Below, one piece after another: positions 37,458-48,836 of a stretch of DNA of 64,000 nucleotides; the first letter of the stretch is position 1; every line of letters begins with the position of its first letter. The translations under genes were made by a program, and so were the position numbers. The notes under the pieces were generated by a model. It was not told the DNA's origin. It saw only the letters and a list, made by a program, of their open reading frames with translations, and searched no databases. Source of the stretch: Paralvinella palmiformis (taxonomy: Eukaryota > Annelida > Polychaeta > Terebellida > Alvinellidae); contig JAODUP010000065.1 of NCBI GenBank assembly GCA_025642065.1, positions 182,501 to 246,500 of the forward strand, given 5' to 3'.

Positions 37458-37512
<55 letters not shown>

Positions 37513-37535
37513 AGAGAGAGAGAGAGAGAGAGATT
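37436..37535. repeat. (CG)n-(CA)n-(TA)n-(GA)n compound microsatellite
   Basis: CG-rich, CA and TA tracts follow without a break in purine/pyrimidine alternation for about 75 bases, then GA. Confidence 0.96.
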
Positions 37536-38289
37536 TTCAACTATTATGGTATACTGTCCAGCTGGCAATGAGAGGAGATATAAACGACTAGCGCAGTATA
37601 CTTCTGCCAGGAGGCGCTGATTGGAGGGATTAAGAGCAGAAAGGATGTTCATGAATATTTAACAAGCCGCTCATTACTCACACGACGATACCGTTATCAT
37701 TCCAGCTAACAACGACAGCCAACGGCTGGCCAGTGTGATGCCAACAGACCCGACAGCCAGTTAAACCAACCAGCCAGCCACAGTCAGCCATAGCAACTGT
37801 TTCTTTTCAATTTCCTGCCGCCCTAAAACCAGAAAAATGTACACTGTTACCGTCAGCCAGATCACCTGGTTAAGTTTGACAAAATAATTAGCCACTTCCG
37901 GTCGTCTGACAGCTCCTGGTGACCACGTGCCCAGGGCACGACGAGACAAACATTGAATCAAGCGATACACGCCGACGACATAAAGTGATTTTATTTTCAC
38001 CTGCAAACGTCTGGATCACTTTGTTACACCGCGTGGCCTGTGAGTACTCGCACCTCTGACGTCATTCAAGTTGGCCTAGATCTTTTTTGACTGATGTAAT
38101 ATGATCGTAGTATGGTCTTCACTGTCATTAGACATACCACGATGAGGAAAATATGGGTGTGGATACTAATTTAAACGTGTTTGAGGTACGTGAGGTACGT
38201 TCACCGACAGTGAGTGTGGTTGAAGTTTTTGCAATAAATTAATGAGGACCAATAATATGTGGTTTACTGGTAAAATGAAAATGACACAT
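37536..38289. other. Unique noncoding DNA
   Basis: Contains a repeated CCAGCCA word at 37740-37790, one TGACGTCA site at about 38057, and a duplicated GAGGTACGT at about 38185. No gene. Confidence 0.45.
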
Positions 38290-38329
38290 GCACTTGATAA
38301 AGGTTTCTTATAACCGAAACTAGTCGTGC
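38290..38329 (+). ncRNA. Hammerhead-ribozyme-like motif (degenerate or variant)
   Basis: Read as RNA, stem I is GCAC (38290-38293) with GUGC (38326-38329). The core segment UUGAUAA follows (38294-38300), then an extra A. Stem II is GGUU (38302-38305) with AACC (38312-38315). The GAAA box is at 38316-38319, and a minimal stem III ends in the cleavage-type triplet GUC (38323-38325). The canonical core is CUGAUGA. Here C3 is U and G8 is A, so the 3-8 base pair is kept by a compensatory pair. The extra A before stem II and the two-base loop of stem III weaken the case. Activity is unproven, and decay from an active retroelement ribozyme is likely. Confidence 0.4.
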
Positions 38330-38569
38330 TATTTTGGGCTGAGTGAAAATACTATTATTTCTGTTATTGTCGGAGGTATTATAATTATTATCATAATATA
38401 TATTATATGTACTGATATATATGCTTTATTTCCAGTTATAGCTGCATTATATATGTACTAATATATAAAATTTGTTTTCTATTTAGGTAGTAGTCGTTTG
38501 ATCATAATTCTGTAAGAATTATAAACATCACGAAAACCTGAGCCCACGCCTTTATTATATGTAACATAG
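38330..38569 (+). mobile_element. Inverted dispersed element, copy 2 (partner at 25.6 kb)
   Basis: Nearly identical in reverse complement to 25564-25803. It begins at CTATTTTGGGCTGAG, four bases after the predicted hammerhead cleavage point, and ends at GTAACATAGAACACAC, where a CA tract starts. No coding capacity. A retroelement terminal segment such as a Penelope-like repeat is a possible origin given the adjacent ribozyme-like fold, but no reverse transcriptase or GIY-YIG sequence is present. Confidence 0.9.
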
Positions 38570-38622
<53 letters not shown>

Positions 38623-38736
38623 ACACACATATATATATATATAAATTGTAAGATTAAAGATAATATAGATTTTCACACACTGCTATTATACACACACACC
38701 ACACAAACATACGCGCGCGCACACACACACACACAT
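38570..38736. repeat. (CA)n-(TA)n and second (CG/CA)n tract
   Basis: CA at 38570-38628 and TA to 38644. After about 45 bp a second interrupted CA/CG block lies at 38690-38736. Confidence 0.95.
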
Positions 38737-41700
38737 AACCAAACATAAATATTTACACAGACGAGCTTGGAGACATTTTCTACTCGTTTCATTTCTCTAT
38801 TGTTTCCCGAGCACAGTTTTTTTTTTCTTCTTCTTCTGAGAAACTACTCAGCAACAAGTCAATAACGCGACCAAATCCCGGCTGACAGAAGTAGGGAACG
38901 AGCAAAGATCTAGCTGCCGGCCAATAAATACAGGAGCTAGTTTACTGCCGGTCTCGCCCGGTCATAATGTAGATATATAGGAGACAGCGAAACGCCGACC
39001 CGGAGGAAGGAAATCACTATAGGATGGCGACTGGAAGACTCAAACAGAGCGGCTAACCAACTAAACGCTAAATGTCCCATCACCATGGCGATACAAATGG
39101 CTAAAAATTAATGTTCCAAGCCAGAATGTCATCCATAAGCACGTTCCGGTTTAGCCGGGGACGAGCTGACCACGCTGAAAGACCACGTCCAGAATGGATG
39201 ACCCGCGGTGAAAGCTCGAGAAAATAGCCCCCACTTTTTCTGGCCGCTTTTCTTTTGCGCGGTATATCGGCGATGAGGCTTCTCCTCAATGAGTGCCGAC
39301 CGGAGTGAAAAGAATCGCCGCCGTCTTGCATAAACCGACCGGTCCCGTACGTCACACGGGCGGCCAAAAGACGGCTGTCAAATCCATCACTATACTGCTC
39401 AAACTGTCGATATTTCTTCTCGCTAACCAGGCTACCGAGCACCCACCCACCGAACCACCCACCGAACCACCCTCCGGTCTCTGCCGGGCTTCGAGGTACG
39501 ACGTGAGCGGGGGGTGGGGGCGAGGGGGGGGGGTGGAGTTATCTCCCTCTCGCCATGGATCCCGTTTTTTCCCCCGCCAGTTTTATGCTCTCCGGACGAC
39601 GCCGGCAGGACTCCGAGAACGGCCCGGATCCATTGGGTCCGGTCCACGTCGGCGCCATTACTTTCTATAGAAAATAAATGTGAAATATGTGCACAAAGCG
39701 GTGCGCCCTTCTCGCGGTGATAACGCCCAGAATGGAAGCCATTCGGCCAGTACGGGCCCTGGCTTCTCTGACTCCGGCCCTCATTGCACCTTACAAAGCC
39801 AGATCAATTCCAAGCCACATAAAGGCGAACGACGTGAAGTAATTTAATATAAGGAGAGCAGATATACAAAGAAAGCAGATACACGCGGTAATAGGGGTTT
39901 GGACGGTAGATGGCGGGGTGGGGTGGGGTTTCGTCTGCCCTCCCTGGCTCGTATTAATATATATTGTCTGCTATGTGTTATTATTTCATGGCATTGTTAC
40001 TGTACCGAGAGGTGAGAGCTGAGCTAGACATGTCAACATATACGCAATGGTTTATAGACGGTTAAAGGTCACCATTTTATCTGCAGTCATATTTAAAGAG
40101 TTGGAAATGGCCAGACGCGCACATATATGTAATAAATATGTATCTATATTTGTTTATATGTGCGTGTATATGTATGTTCACACGTGTATAAACGCGCGTA
40201 TCCGTACACAATGACTGTAATCGCAGTCGTTTTCGAACGCTATTAAAACCACACCTACTTATACACAGATATTGGCGGGCGTTCATACATACGCATAGTT
40301 TTTTACTTAAACCGATACGCAGCTATATTACATACGAATAGAAAATTATGCCCACAACGAAACGAATGCCTGTTTCGAACTAGGCTAATAATTGCCTGGA
40401 TATGTAATTGCTAAAAAGTCGAAGTTTAACCTGGACATAAAACATGCTATTAAACTGAGGAATGCGTTTCAATAAGTCTACAGCTTAGGATATAAATACA
40501 ACACAGGCATCATATGTAATACATAACAACCATAAGGCCTGATTGTTGGGTGTTTCCCAATCAGGTTTCATTAACAGCCAAATTGTCGAATGGTTTACAA
40601 CAGATAGGTGTAATGGCCTATTGACTAGAACAAGGCTAAACTTAAATGAAACTCAGTAGCCACAACCACGAAAACACCGACGCGCGCGCGCGTGAGCGCG
40701 TGCGTTCAAATACAAGACTGCATGCGGAGAAACGTACATTTATCTTAAACAAAAATTGAAAACATCGCGATGTAGTTTCTATGTACGGCCACGCCCATAC
40801 AAATAAACAGACACATAAAGCAGACGGGTAAGGAAACACATGCACGCATGCACATAGGCATGCACGAACCACTCTACACGCAAATTGCAAAGTAAACAAC
40901 CATGTTATCTACCAAGATTGTTGGCTACAGATCCAGTATAGTATTCCTGTTTTAAACACGGAAATCCCATCACAATGTACTTAATTTTCCAATTTCTATC
41001 AATACTGAAATGACCTGAGATTCAAGGTTAGATCCTGAGAATCGCAACTGTGTGAGATCAATGACCACCGTTAGTAGGATCGAGGGAAACAACAAAGAGA
41101 ACAATGACAGCCTGAACTCCAAAACAAACAGGATCATGTTTTATACGTGACCTCTATGTCTAAATTACCAAACATTGAGGAATAATCACATATTATCCAC
41201 TACGCCTTTATTCATTCTAATTTCGCGACAATCATCCGTGAATGTTATATCTTCTATTTGACAATTGGTCGTAGTTGATCATGATGACTGACGTTGTTAC
41301 ATCAACTTACTGGTGAGGAAAATCCTTTATCTCCCCCCGAAGGCGACATCCCGAAGGTTTCATTTCGAATTCGGCATTAGGACGATAAATCCCGCCCGTC
41401 CTTCCCGGAAGGACTTCGTTAATTACTAGCACGCTACAAATCATGGTACTCTATAATTGTATAATTTCTCGTAAGACCTACATCGCAACGAAGGGTCAAG
41501 GACGCCGAGACAAATCCATCTTCCGCTCGTTGCGAAAGCGGGATAGCGTCGATAACCGGGAGTGTCGAACTGTATCCGGGAAAACTAACGGGATAAATAA
41601 TTAGCGGTGAAAACGGGAAACTATATACATTGACAGACAAACAGATATCTAAGTGTTTTGCATCACGCTGTCAGTTTTGAGTAACGTCAGCTTTTATAGA

Positions 41701-42650
41701 ATTATAGTTGTAAAACTGGAGGCCGAAATCACCCATTTCACCTCACCTAATGGTACATATGTCATCGTTAATATAACATTATAATTAATGACGCGACACA
41801 CGCCGACTAGTTCGTTATAACGGCGTACACAAGTTATATGATTTAGTTTTATATTTAGAAGATGGCAAAAATAGCAATTAGACGCTTCGATAATTAAATG
41901 TTTGGGGTAAAAATTACTATCGTGTAAATGTTAGTTTGCCAATTTGGGAGGGCGGAGCAGTTTGGGAATTATGTTTAAACCAAAAACTTTGATTTCCTAT
42001 TAATTTTTTTAAAGAATATAACATTGCTTATGTGGCTAGTCGTATGAAATAAGTAGATATTTATATAATATAAATTGGGTAATAATTATAATAGAATAAA
42101 CAGCATTATATAAATCGGGGAAATGATACGAGGCAACTTTCGATTGTAAATTATCACTGATTTATAATACATAGTTCAGCTGGTACTAATAAACATCAAT
42201 AAATGTAATAATTGATCAAATATTTAATGGGAACGGGCAGTAAATTATAGATCGTAACAATAATACAAAAACCCTTATCGGCTGTATAACAATGATTAAA
42301 TTCCACCCTTAGTCGTGATTAATTAATAGACCATTTTGAATTAAGAACGTTTTTCGTTGTGATGAAGAAGCTCGAGGAAGGTTTCTATAGAGACAGGATA
42401 TGAGCTGCAATCTGCCATTACATGTCTGTGTGTCGTCAGTATAGTTCGGTATCCAGCCATATATGGTATGTAGAAGCCAGTGGCTGATTTTGTAATCATA
42501 ACATTAGCCGATCTCGTCCTATGGCAAAAGTATGCGGCACCCGATGTCGACATGAATATTAACTTATAGAGCATCAGTATATGGAGGGTTGACCAAGAAC
42601 GGGGCCGCAGGGAAGGGATGGGGACCCCACCCACCGTCTTCCCATAGAGA
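38737..42650. other. Unique noncoding DNA, G+C-rich at 38.9-39.8 kb
   Basis: The G+C-rich first kilobase includes a G-quadruplex-type tract (39508-39535), ACCC repeats (about 39440) and overlapping frames of up to 125 codons that I cannot assign. From 40.0 kb on the sequence is A+T-rich. It has CG/CA alternation at 40679-40706 and a hairpin CCTGATT...AATCAGG at 40538-40565. No gene recognised. Confidence 0.45.
39508..39535 (+). other. G-quadruplex-type G-rich tract
   Basis: Runs of six, five and ten G within 28 bases with one- to three-base linkers, dividing into at least four GGG runs. Confidence 0.65.
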
Positions 42651-42736
42651 TCATGATGATGGTGATGATGACGATCATAGTGATGATGATCATTATCATC
42701 ATCATCGCCAGCAGCAGCAGCAGCACCCATGATGGG
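42651..42736. repeat. Mixed GAT/ATC/AGC trinucleotide tract
   Basis: ATG/GAT units, then ATC units, then five AGC units. They give D, H and A runs in the 176-codon minus frame 42341-42871, the longest non-dinucleotide frame in the window. That frame has no domain I recognise, so I annotate only the repeat. Confidence 0.85.
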
Positions 42737-43683
42737 CCATAACATACGGAACGGGCCAAGTCTCCACCTTATGCAAATCCCAAATATGAAACATAACAAT
42801 GTTGATGATTGGATGAACCAGGCCAGATAGGGTGGGCCACGTCCATTACCGGCTACTAGTGAGTGTCCCAATGGTCAATAGTTCGGGCGCTGGTGGCCGC
42901 CAACTAATGGCAGTTTGACGTCAATATATGATGATGGTAATATGATGATAGCCATACTGGCGAGATGGCCGGACGAGGCGACGCGGGCACGGCGAGGCCT
43001 CGCCTCCACTACGCCGCCCGGTCGTTGGGCGTTACGAGCGGGCCAAGAGGGTGGGGCTCGGATATGGCGAGAAATAATCATATTCATAATCATAAGGGCT
43101 AGCAGGACACCGGCAGCGGCAGTAGCCAGTCGGCATAGATTATAGCACGTTATGGCTGTTGGCCGCCGTGTGTCTATAGGCTACCCGATTGGCTGTCTGG
43201 CTGTCTGGTTGGTTCGTTGGTTGGCTGGTAATTCACCATACGCACACACAAACACACACACACACACTAACGCGCATACCGGAAAATGCATATCGAGGGG
43301 GCATCTCGCTATAGAAGATGATCCGCCATTGACTGATGCTAACCATTCGAAGTCGTCGATATACGTTCGCAACGTGTACACACACGCGCGCGCGCGTGCG
43401 TGCGTGCCCGCGCGGAGTATAGCGCAACCAGAAGTTGATCGGCAACCGAATCAAGACCGACATTGTAACGAACGGCTGAAATCCGACAACGCTGGTTGTC
43501 ATTACTACGAGAGACTGACGTAAGACAGGCCTGTCTGATTGCCTGGCCTTGCTTTTTCTACTCGACAGCCAAACATCCGACCTAGCTGTGTACCGAGATC
43601 GGTTCAGAGGCCACCACACAGAACGTATTAACAAAGTAATCGGTTATATGACTCACCTGTTGGTCAGAGCCCCAAACGGCCAT

Positions 43684-43716
<33 letters not shown>

Positions 43717-44228
43717 CGATCTGGCGCTCGGCTACCTGAAATATACGGAAAATTCATTTGTTATTGTCATATACCATCGGTTCGGAGATGTAGAAATGTC
43801 ATCCAACATCCGGTCGGTTTTTGATACATCACCTTTTGTTATAACGAACCCATCTCGGTCGTCAATCCACGTCACGTGTTAGGAATACGGAGACTCGTGT
43901 TTATATATTTCTACACAGTTCCCGTATGCTGTACGTTTAGGTGTCGGTGTGTGTAGGTGTGAAGGTATCCGGTACATATTTGACCGGATCGGGAATCCTC
44001 GCTTTGAGACACGTCGTAGTCCGGAAGCGGATGCATACACACGCGCACGTACGGACACACACGCACGTGCGCCGAGTATAGCCGGCGAGGGTAATCAAAG
44101 CTAGGCCAAACCTTTCCACCAGACATCCGCCATTGTTGTTGTCTTCTAGAGCTCAATAAACCTCCGGCCTCATCCTCCTCGAGTCGGCCCTGGCCAAGTC
44201 GTCTTAGACCAGTGAGCAACGGAAGGAA
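42737..44228. other. Unique G+C-intermediate block with simple repeats
   Basis: Includes CA (43243-43267), CG/CGTG (43378-43415) and TA (43686-43715) tracts. A CpG-rich segment lies at 42955-43075. No gene recognised on either strand. Confidence 0.45.
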
Positions 44229-44346
44229 AGAGAGAGAGAGAGAGAGAGCACGAAAAGAGAAAACCGATCCTCTTGATTTAGTTTTTTCCCCAACTGGGAG
44301 CTTTATCTTCATTTGGCCGTCGGCCTGACAGATCGTGGAGTAGAGA

Positions 44347-44387
<41 letters not shown>

Positions 44388-44390
44388 CAC
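44229..44390. repeat. Two (GA)n tracts
   Basis: GA at 44229-44249 and 44342-44385, separated by 90 bp of unique sequence. Confidence 0.96.
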
Positions 44391-44536
44391 GCTAAATCAT
44401 CACCTACTGTACGACATGACACCAGTACCGTGTCTTCGTCTACAGACTGGTTCATATTCATGGCCATGACATGCATTCCTGGGCATTATCTCATGCATTG
44501 CGCTAAAACATGAACATTTTAAACGTGATATCTGCT

Positions 44537-44603
44537 TCTCTCGCTCTCTCTCTCTCTCTCTCTCTGGCTCGCGCGCGCGTGCGTGTGTGTGTGTGTGTGT
44601 GTC
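44537..44603. repeat. (CT)n-(GC)n-(GT)n compound microsatellite
   Basis: CT tract, then CGCGCG, then GT; the latter 35 bases alternate purine and pyrimidine. Confidence 0.96.
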
Positions 44604-45621
44604 AGTATGCGTGTCCGAGCGTCTCATTACGGGCACAGTGCCAGGAAACAACAGAGTTCTCGGAGAAATGGGTACTGATTCGTAGCCGTCCACGATCTCC
44701 GGAGACCAACAATCCCCGATGGCCCACGCTCCCGGCCGCCACATCCGGCATGGCCGACTGGAAGGTCAGGGTCGGCCAGCGATCGGAGTCAAAGGTCGAG
44801 CTCATCCTTAGCTATCTTCCTCCTATAACGTGACATCGGCTCCCCTGATGATACGCTCGATCTTCCAACCTTCTCGAGACCGAACCAACGAACATTCAGA
44901 TCACAAACCGTCAAGTACACGACATCGACAGGCTATAGGTACTGCTAGCTCCGCGCCATCCTATTTTTTTATAAACAAAACCCTATATGTATACCAGGAG
45001 ACGAAGCACAAGAACGTGGACGAGTACGGTGTGAAATAAGATGGACAGCTACCGAGACTGAGACTTGTTAAAGAAGAGAGGTTATATAAGACGAGTGGGA
45101 GAGACGGACGGCGGTGTCGGTGACATCAGTAGTAGCCGAGCTAGATGACACATTAACTCGGTATTTAACTGTTGTCTGCTGTCTTTATGGGGGCCTTTAA
45201 TGGTTGATGGTCGGCGATGACCAATAGTGGCCATAACGGGGTACTCAACAGGCTGGGTCATTGGGGCCAGAGGGAAGACCCCGCCACACACACACACACA
45301 GAGAATGAGAGGTCTGTCCGGATTTTCACAGCACCCACGTAATTTACTAAGGCTGTAAAATCTCCATATAACTTAGATGCAGGCATTCTGTTTGTTGACA
45401 AACACAAATCTGTCTGTCTAACTCTCTGTCCGTCCGTGTTTTTTCTATGTCTGTCAGTCTTTCCGTTTCTCTTTTCATACATTTATACAACTATCTGTCT
45501 GACTATAGAAGTATTGATGCATAAAAATAAATGGCAGAGGCTTCCTGGTAGGTTTTAGTGTTATTGACCTGATTATAACAGTGACTAATATTCTCAATTC
45601 CTATATGTAAAACAGACACAA

Positions 45622-45623
<2 letters not shown>
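44604..45623. other. Unique noncoding DNA
   Basis: G+C-intermediate to about 45040. A short CA tract lies at 45286-45301. No gene recognised. Confidence 0.45.
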
Positions 45624-45663
<40 letters not shown>

Positions 45664-45711
45664 TCACTCACTCCTCACTCACTCACAGACAGAGAGAGAG
45701 AGAGAGAGAGG
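45624..45711. repeat. (CA)n-(CACT)n-(GA)n compound microsatellite
   Basis: CA about 34 bases, then CACT units, then a GA tract. Confidence 0.97.
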
Positions 45712-46710
45712 TAATGTATATTCTACAAACACGGTCCTGAGATGAGCCCAAGTCTCCTCAAGGACAGTAGGATATATTTCACCATGAGCACGCCAATTAC
45801 TGCCGTCATTGTGCCCAACCCTTACAAAGTGACAACTCCAATCAGAAGATCCATCGCCCACCACTTTACCTTCCCGTGTCTCTCCATTTAACGTCACTTC
45901 ATTTTTTCGCTCAATAATTCATAGACGGCGAGCGCCATCTCGTCCCCGCGTTCGTCACCGGCCCTCGGGGAAATCGTCCCCTCCTCTTTGCTCAGCATTT
46001 GCCAGTTATAAAATAGCATTATATCACCTCGCGTTCGGGGTCCGACGAGCGAGGACCCTGGCGGGGCAGGGGCCCACATGGGCTCGGGGCCGGCTCGCCG
46101 ACGAGATAACGCGCGTTTATGGATCGCTCGGACTCATCGGGGACGAAGGGCTGTTTTCTCGGGGAATATGATGAGATTCGTCAGTCGACCTCATTATGCG
46201 TGACGTATGCCTCTCCGGAGACGACGGCACAGATTTTCGCCGGCCGCCGAAATTTCTGTCCATGAAAAATTCACGAACGGGTTCGTCGGCCGAGATATGA
46301 TGCCGGGAGACGGTCGCGGCCAGGGCGGCTTTCGGCTGAAACGAGTTCGCCTTCCAGTGGATTGCGCAGAAATGTGCTGAAATATGGTTATTAAGAAAAG
46401 TTGCCCGGCTTGCGTCGGTCGTTTCTCCGGCCCCAACGGGCACGCTATCGGCACATTTTAGGAGACATTTCCAGTCTGGTCAGCGTAGGGGTTAACCAAG
46501 CGTACAAGATCTATCGTGTTATGGAGGAGAAGGGCATGGAAGGTTCGGCAGACGGAAGGGGGGGGGGGAATTAACAAAGGTGTGAGGAACACCAGCTGCC
46601 GCGATATTTTGACCTTCTCGAACGGTGAAAGAAGGCCGGTTGGAAAATGAGAAACAGAAATAAAAACATCATATTTTCATCAGAGGTGATTATGTTTTCC
46701 TTTTCATTAA
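45712..46710. other. G+C-rich unique noncoding block
   Basis: CpG-rich from about 45920 to 46450, with overlapping frames (108 and 86 codons on the minus strand) that I cannot assign. A poly-G run lies at about 46559-46569. Confidence 0.45.
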
Positions 46711-46878
46711 GGGGCGCCTCCGTGGTCTAACGGTAGCGTGTTGGACCACAAATCATTACCATCCGTGTTCGAATCCCGGCGTGGGCATATCTGAAGTTTG
46801 TTTCATCTTTGACTTCGCTTCATTATCTTTGGAGATCGCTCGGCCCAATCAACATCAATCATCATCATCATCATCATT
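46711..46878 (+). mobile_element. tRNA-derived SINE, family A copy 2 (internally deleted)
   Basis: Starts GGGGCGCCTCCGTGGTCTAA. The A box is TGGTCTAACGG and the B box GTGTTCGAATCCC. The body TTTCATCTTTGACTTCGCTT matches copy 3. About 36 bp present in copies 1 and 3 (the TTAGCCTACCTTGTGCAC segment and beyond) is missing between CGGCCCA and ATCAACATC. It ends in an (ATC)n tail. Confidence 0.93.
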
Positions 46879-47494
46879 TTATGCCCTCTCTAAGACATCA
46901 CCCACAGTTCAATCATTTCTGACCCGTTCTGGTTCATAACTCGGCCACGAACGCGGGCAAACATCTCAAGAGAAAGTCGTTCTTCCCCGACCCCCCCCCC
47001 CTTCCCAGAAGATGACCGCGCAACACAAATAACGCTGGCCGTACTAACTCAGTTAACATCGAGCGAGCCCTTTGACAAAATACAACGTACAGTCTATTAG
47101 ATCACGTCGGATGACAGCGAGCGTAAGATCAGAGATGACTTTATACCGAGAGCAAACAGGCTGACGAAGTTAGTGAGGACGCCATCTGACGGGCTTCGTG
47201 ATAGACACATGACAGCCGGTCGGATAGCGTTATTGTCAACAGCTGGCGCTCCCGTCGTCAGCGGCGAACCTTATCTCATCTTCTCATATCTCAATTGGAT
47301 GCTAATTCAATATATTATAAGTGATATGCGACTCGGTATCGGCGACCAGTGCCGCGAGTGGCCCTGAACCACGATGTCTTAAGGAAGGAAATGAAGATGC
47401 CGCTTCACTCGGATTGTGTCAACAAGGATGATGTATTAAACGATGAATCAGATATAGAGTTATCAGTGATAGTTTTGTTTAAACAATCGGTATA
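46879..47494. other. Unique noncoding DNA
   Basis: G+C-intermediate with a poly-C run at about 46990. No gene recognised. Confidence 0.45.
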
Positions 47495-47673
47495 GAGTGA
47501 GTGAGTGAGTGAGTGAGTGAGTGAGTGAGTGAGTGAGTGAGTGAGTGAGTGAGTGAGTGAGTGAGTGAGTGAGTGAGTGAGTGAGTGAGTGAGTGAGTGA
47601 GTGAGTGAGTGAGTGAGTGAGTGAGTGAGTGAGTGAGTGAGTGAGTGAGTGAGTGAGTGAGTGAGTGAGTGAG
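47495..47673. repeat. Long perfect (GAGT)n microsatellite
   Basis: About 44 uninterrupted GAGT units. The 92- and 102-codon THSL frames on the minus strand are translations of this repeat. Confidence 0.99.
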
Positions 47674-47700
47674 CAGTATTCACGACTAAAACTTCTACAA

Positions 47701-47950
47701 CTGTTACTACTACTATTACTGCTACTACTACTGGGGCGCCTCAGTGGTCTAGCGGTAGCGTGTTGGACCACAGATCACTACCACCCGTGTTCGAATCTCA
47801 GCGTGGCCATATGTGAAGGTTGTTTCATCTTTGACTTCGCCTCATTACATTTGGAGGTCGCTCGGCCCATTTAGCCTACCTTGTGCACAAAAGTGGCCGT
47901 AAAACATCAATCAATCATCACTACTACTACTATTTCTACTACTACCACAA
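47701..47950. repeat. (ACT)n microsatellite split by a SINE
   Basis: ACT/TAC triplets lie at 47704-47732 and resume at 47919-47950, on either side of the SINE at 47733-47918. Insertion into an existing ACT repeat, with an indistinguishable target duplication such as CTACTACTACT, explains this layout. Confidence 0.85.
47733..47918 (+). mobile_element. tRNA-derived SINE, family A copy 3 (full length)
   Basis: About 186 bp, starting GGGGCGCCTCAGTGGTCTAG. The A box is TGGTCTAGCGG and the B box GTGTTCGAATC. A conserved central body (TTTCATCTTTGACTTCGCCT through GGTCGCTCGGCCC) is followed by TAGCCTACCTTGTGCAC and GTGGCCGTAAAACATC, then an ATCA tail. It is the most complete copy, in the same orientation as copy 2 about 1 kb away. 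Confidence 0.95.
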
Positions 47951-48707
47951 TTTAATTGACCTGGTCGAGACAGGTGGAGGCTGAAAGACGTTTTCCCTCC
48001 TTAAGAATACGAACATACAGCTGAAAAAATTTGAATGCAGATCCAATTGCTAAATGACTACCCACTGAATTTTTTTAAAACAAATATGCAAATACAAACT
48101 TTATTAGCTGATTTATCATTGAACAAAGGGGCAATTACTTTATATGATTAACACAAATAATTATATGGAAGTCCTGTAAAGATCTAATCTCACCAATACA
48201 CCACTTCCCAAGGCCAAAAAATGATGTCCTCTAAATGTTAATTCTACTCCGTGGGGTATATTGGTAAAATACAAACAAACAGGAAAATTTCCAACAATAC
48301 TACCTCAATAAGGAAAGGTACCAAACAAACCAATATGATATACTGAAAAGTAAATACCTTATAAGTGATTAGGGCAATGTGTCATACATGAAAATTAGAT
48401 TCCGTGAACCTATTTCGAAAGACACACACACACACACACACTATCCCATATTATCATTTCTTTAAAATGTACGTTAAAGCCTGTAAATACACAGTATAAT
48501 GGCCCAAACTAAATGTTTATGGAGTAAATATAATTCGGTACAAATCAACAGCTCTTGACAAGCGTCAAGGACACTTAAGAACTTGTTCAGTGAATATCAC
48601 TTTGGTAATATAAATATACCGAACGGCAGAAGGGTTTGGTGTCAAATTATAGTGCAGGTTGTGTGTGTGTGTGTGTGTGTGTGTGTGATAATAATATAAT
48701 AATATAT
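47951..48707. other. A+T-rich unique noncoding DNA with CA and GT tracts
   Basis: CA at 48422-48442 and GT at 48658-48688. Nothing else recognised. Confidence 0.5.
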
Positions 48708-48836
48708 GTGATATTTATATAGCGCCCTATTCAGCTAGAAGCTGCTCTAAGGTGCTTTACAATATTATTTAGCATATTATTATCCCTGACTCAGATCTGT
48801 TTCCACCCAACGCATATCTCAACTCCCAAGGGAATA
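48708..48836 (+). mobile_element. TTTATATAGCGCC-type dispersed repeat, plus copy
   Basis: Begins ATATTTATATAGCGCCCTAT after an ATA-rich lead. It contains GCTGCTCTAAGGTGCTTTAC, TTATTATCCCTGACTCAG and CATATCTCAACTCCCAAGG, in the same order as the minus copy at 10.5 kb. This indicates a short non-coding transposable element, family unassigned. Confidence 0.87.

Noticed and set aside
42341..42871. 176-codon minus-strand open frame, the longest not made of a dinucleotide repeat
   Set aside because: Its middle is D/H/A runs from the GAT/ATC/AGC tract, no domain or signal is recognisable, and a shadow frame overlaps on the same strand. It is unsupported as a gene without transcript data.
47495..47673. 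CRISPR array or other spacer-repeat system
   Set aside because: The tandem arrays here are contiguous with no unique spacers, and the DNA is eukaryotic in character.
47405..47771. THSL-repeat frames of 92 and 102 codons
   Set aside because: Translation of the GAGT microsatellite.
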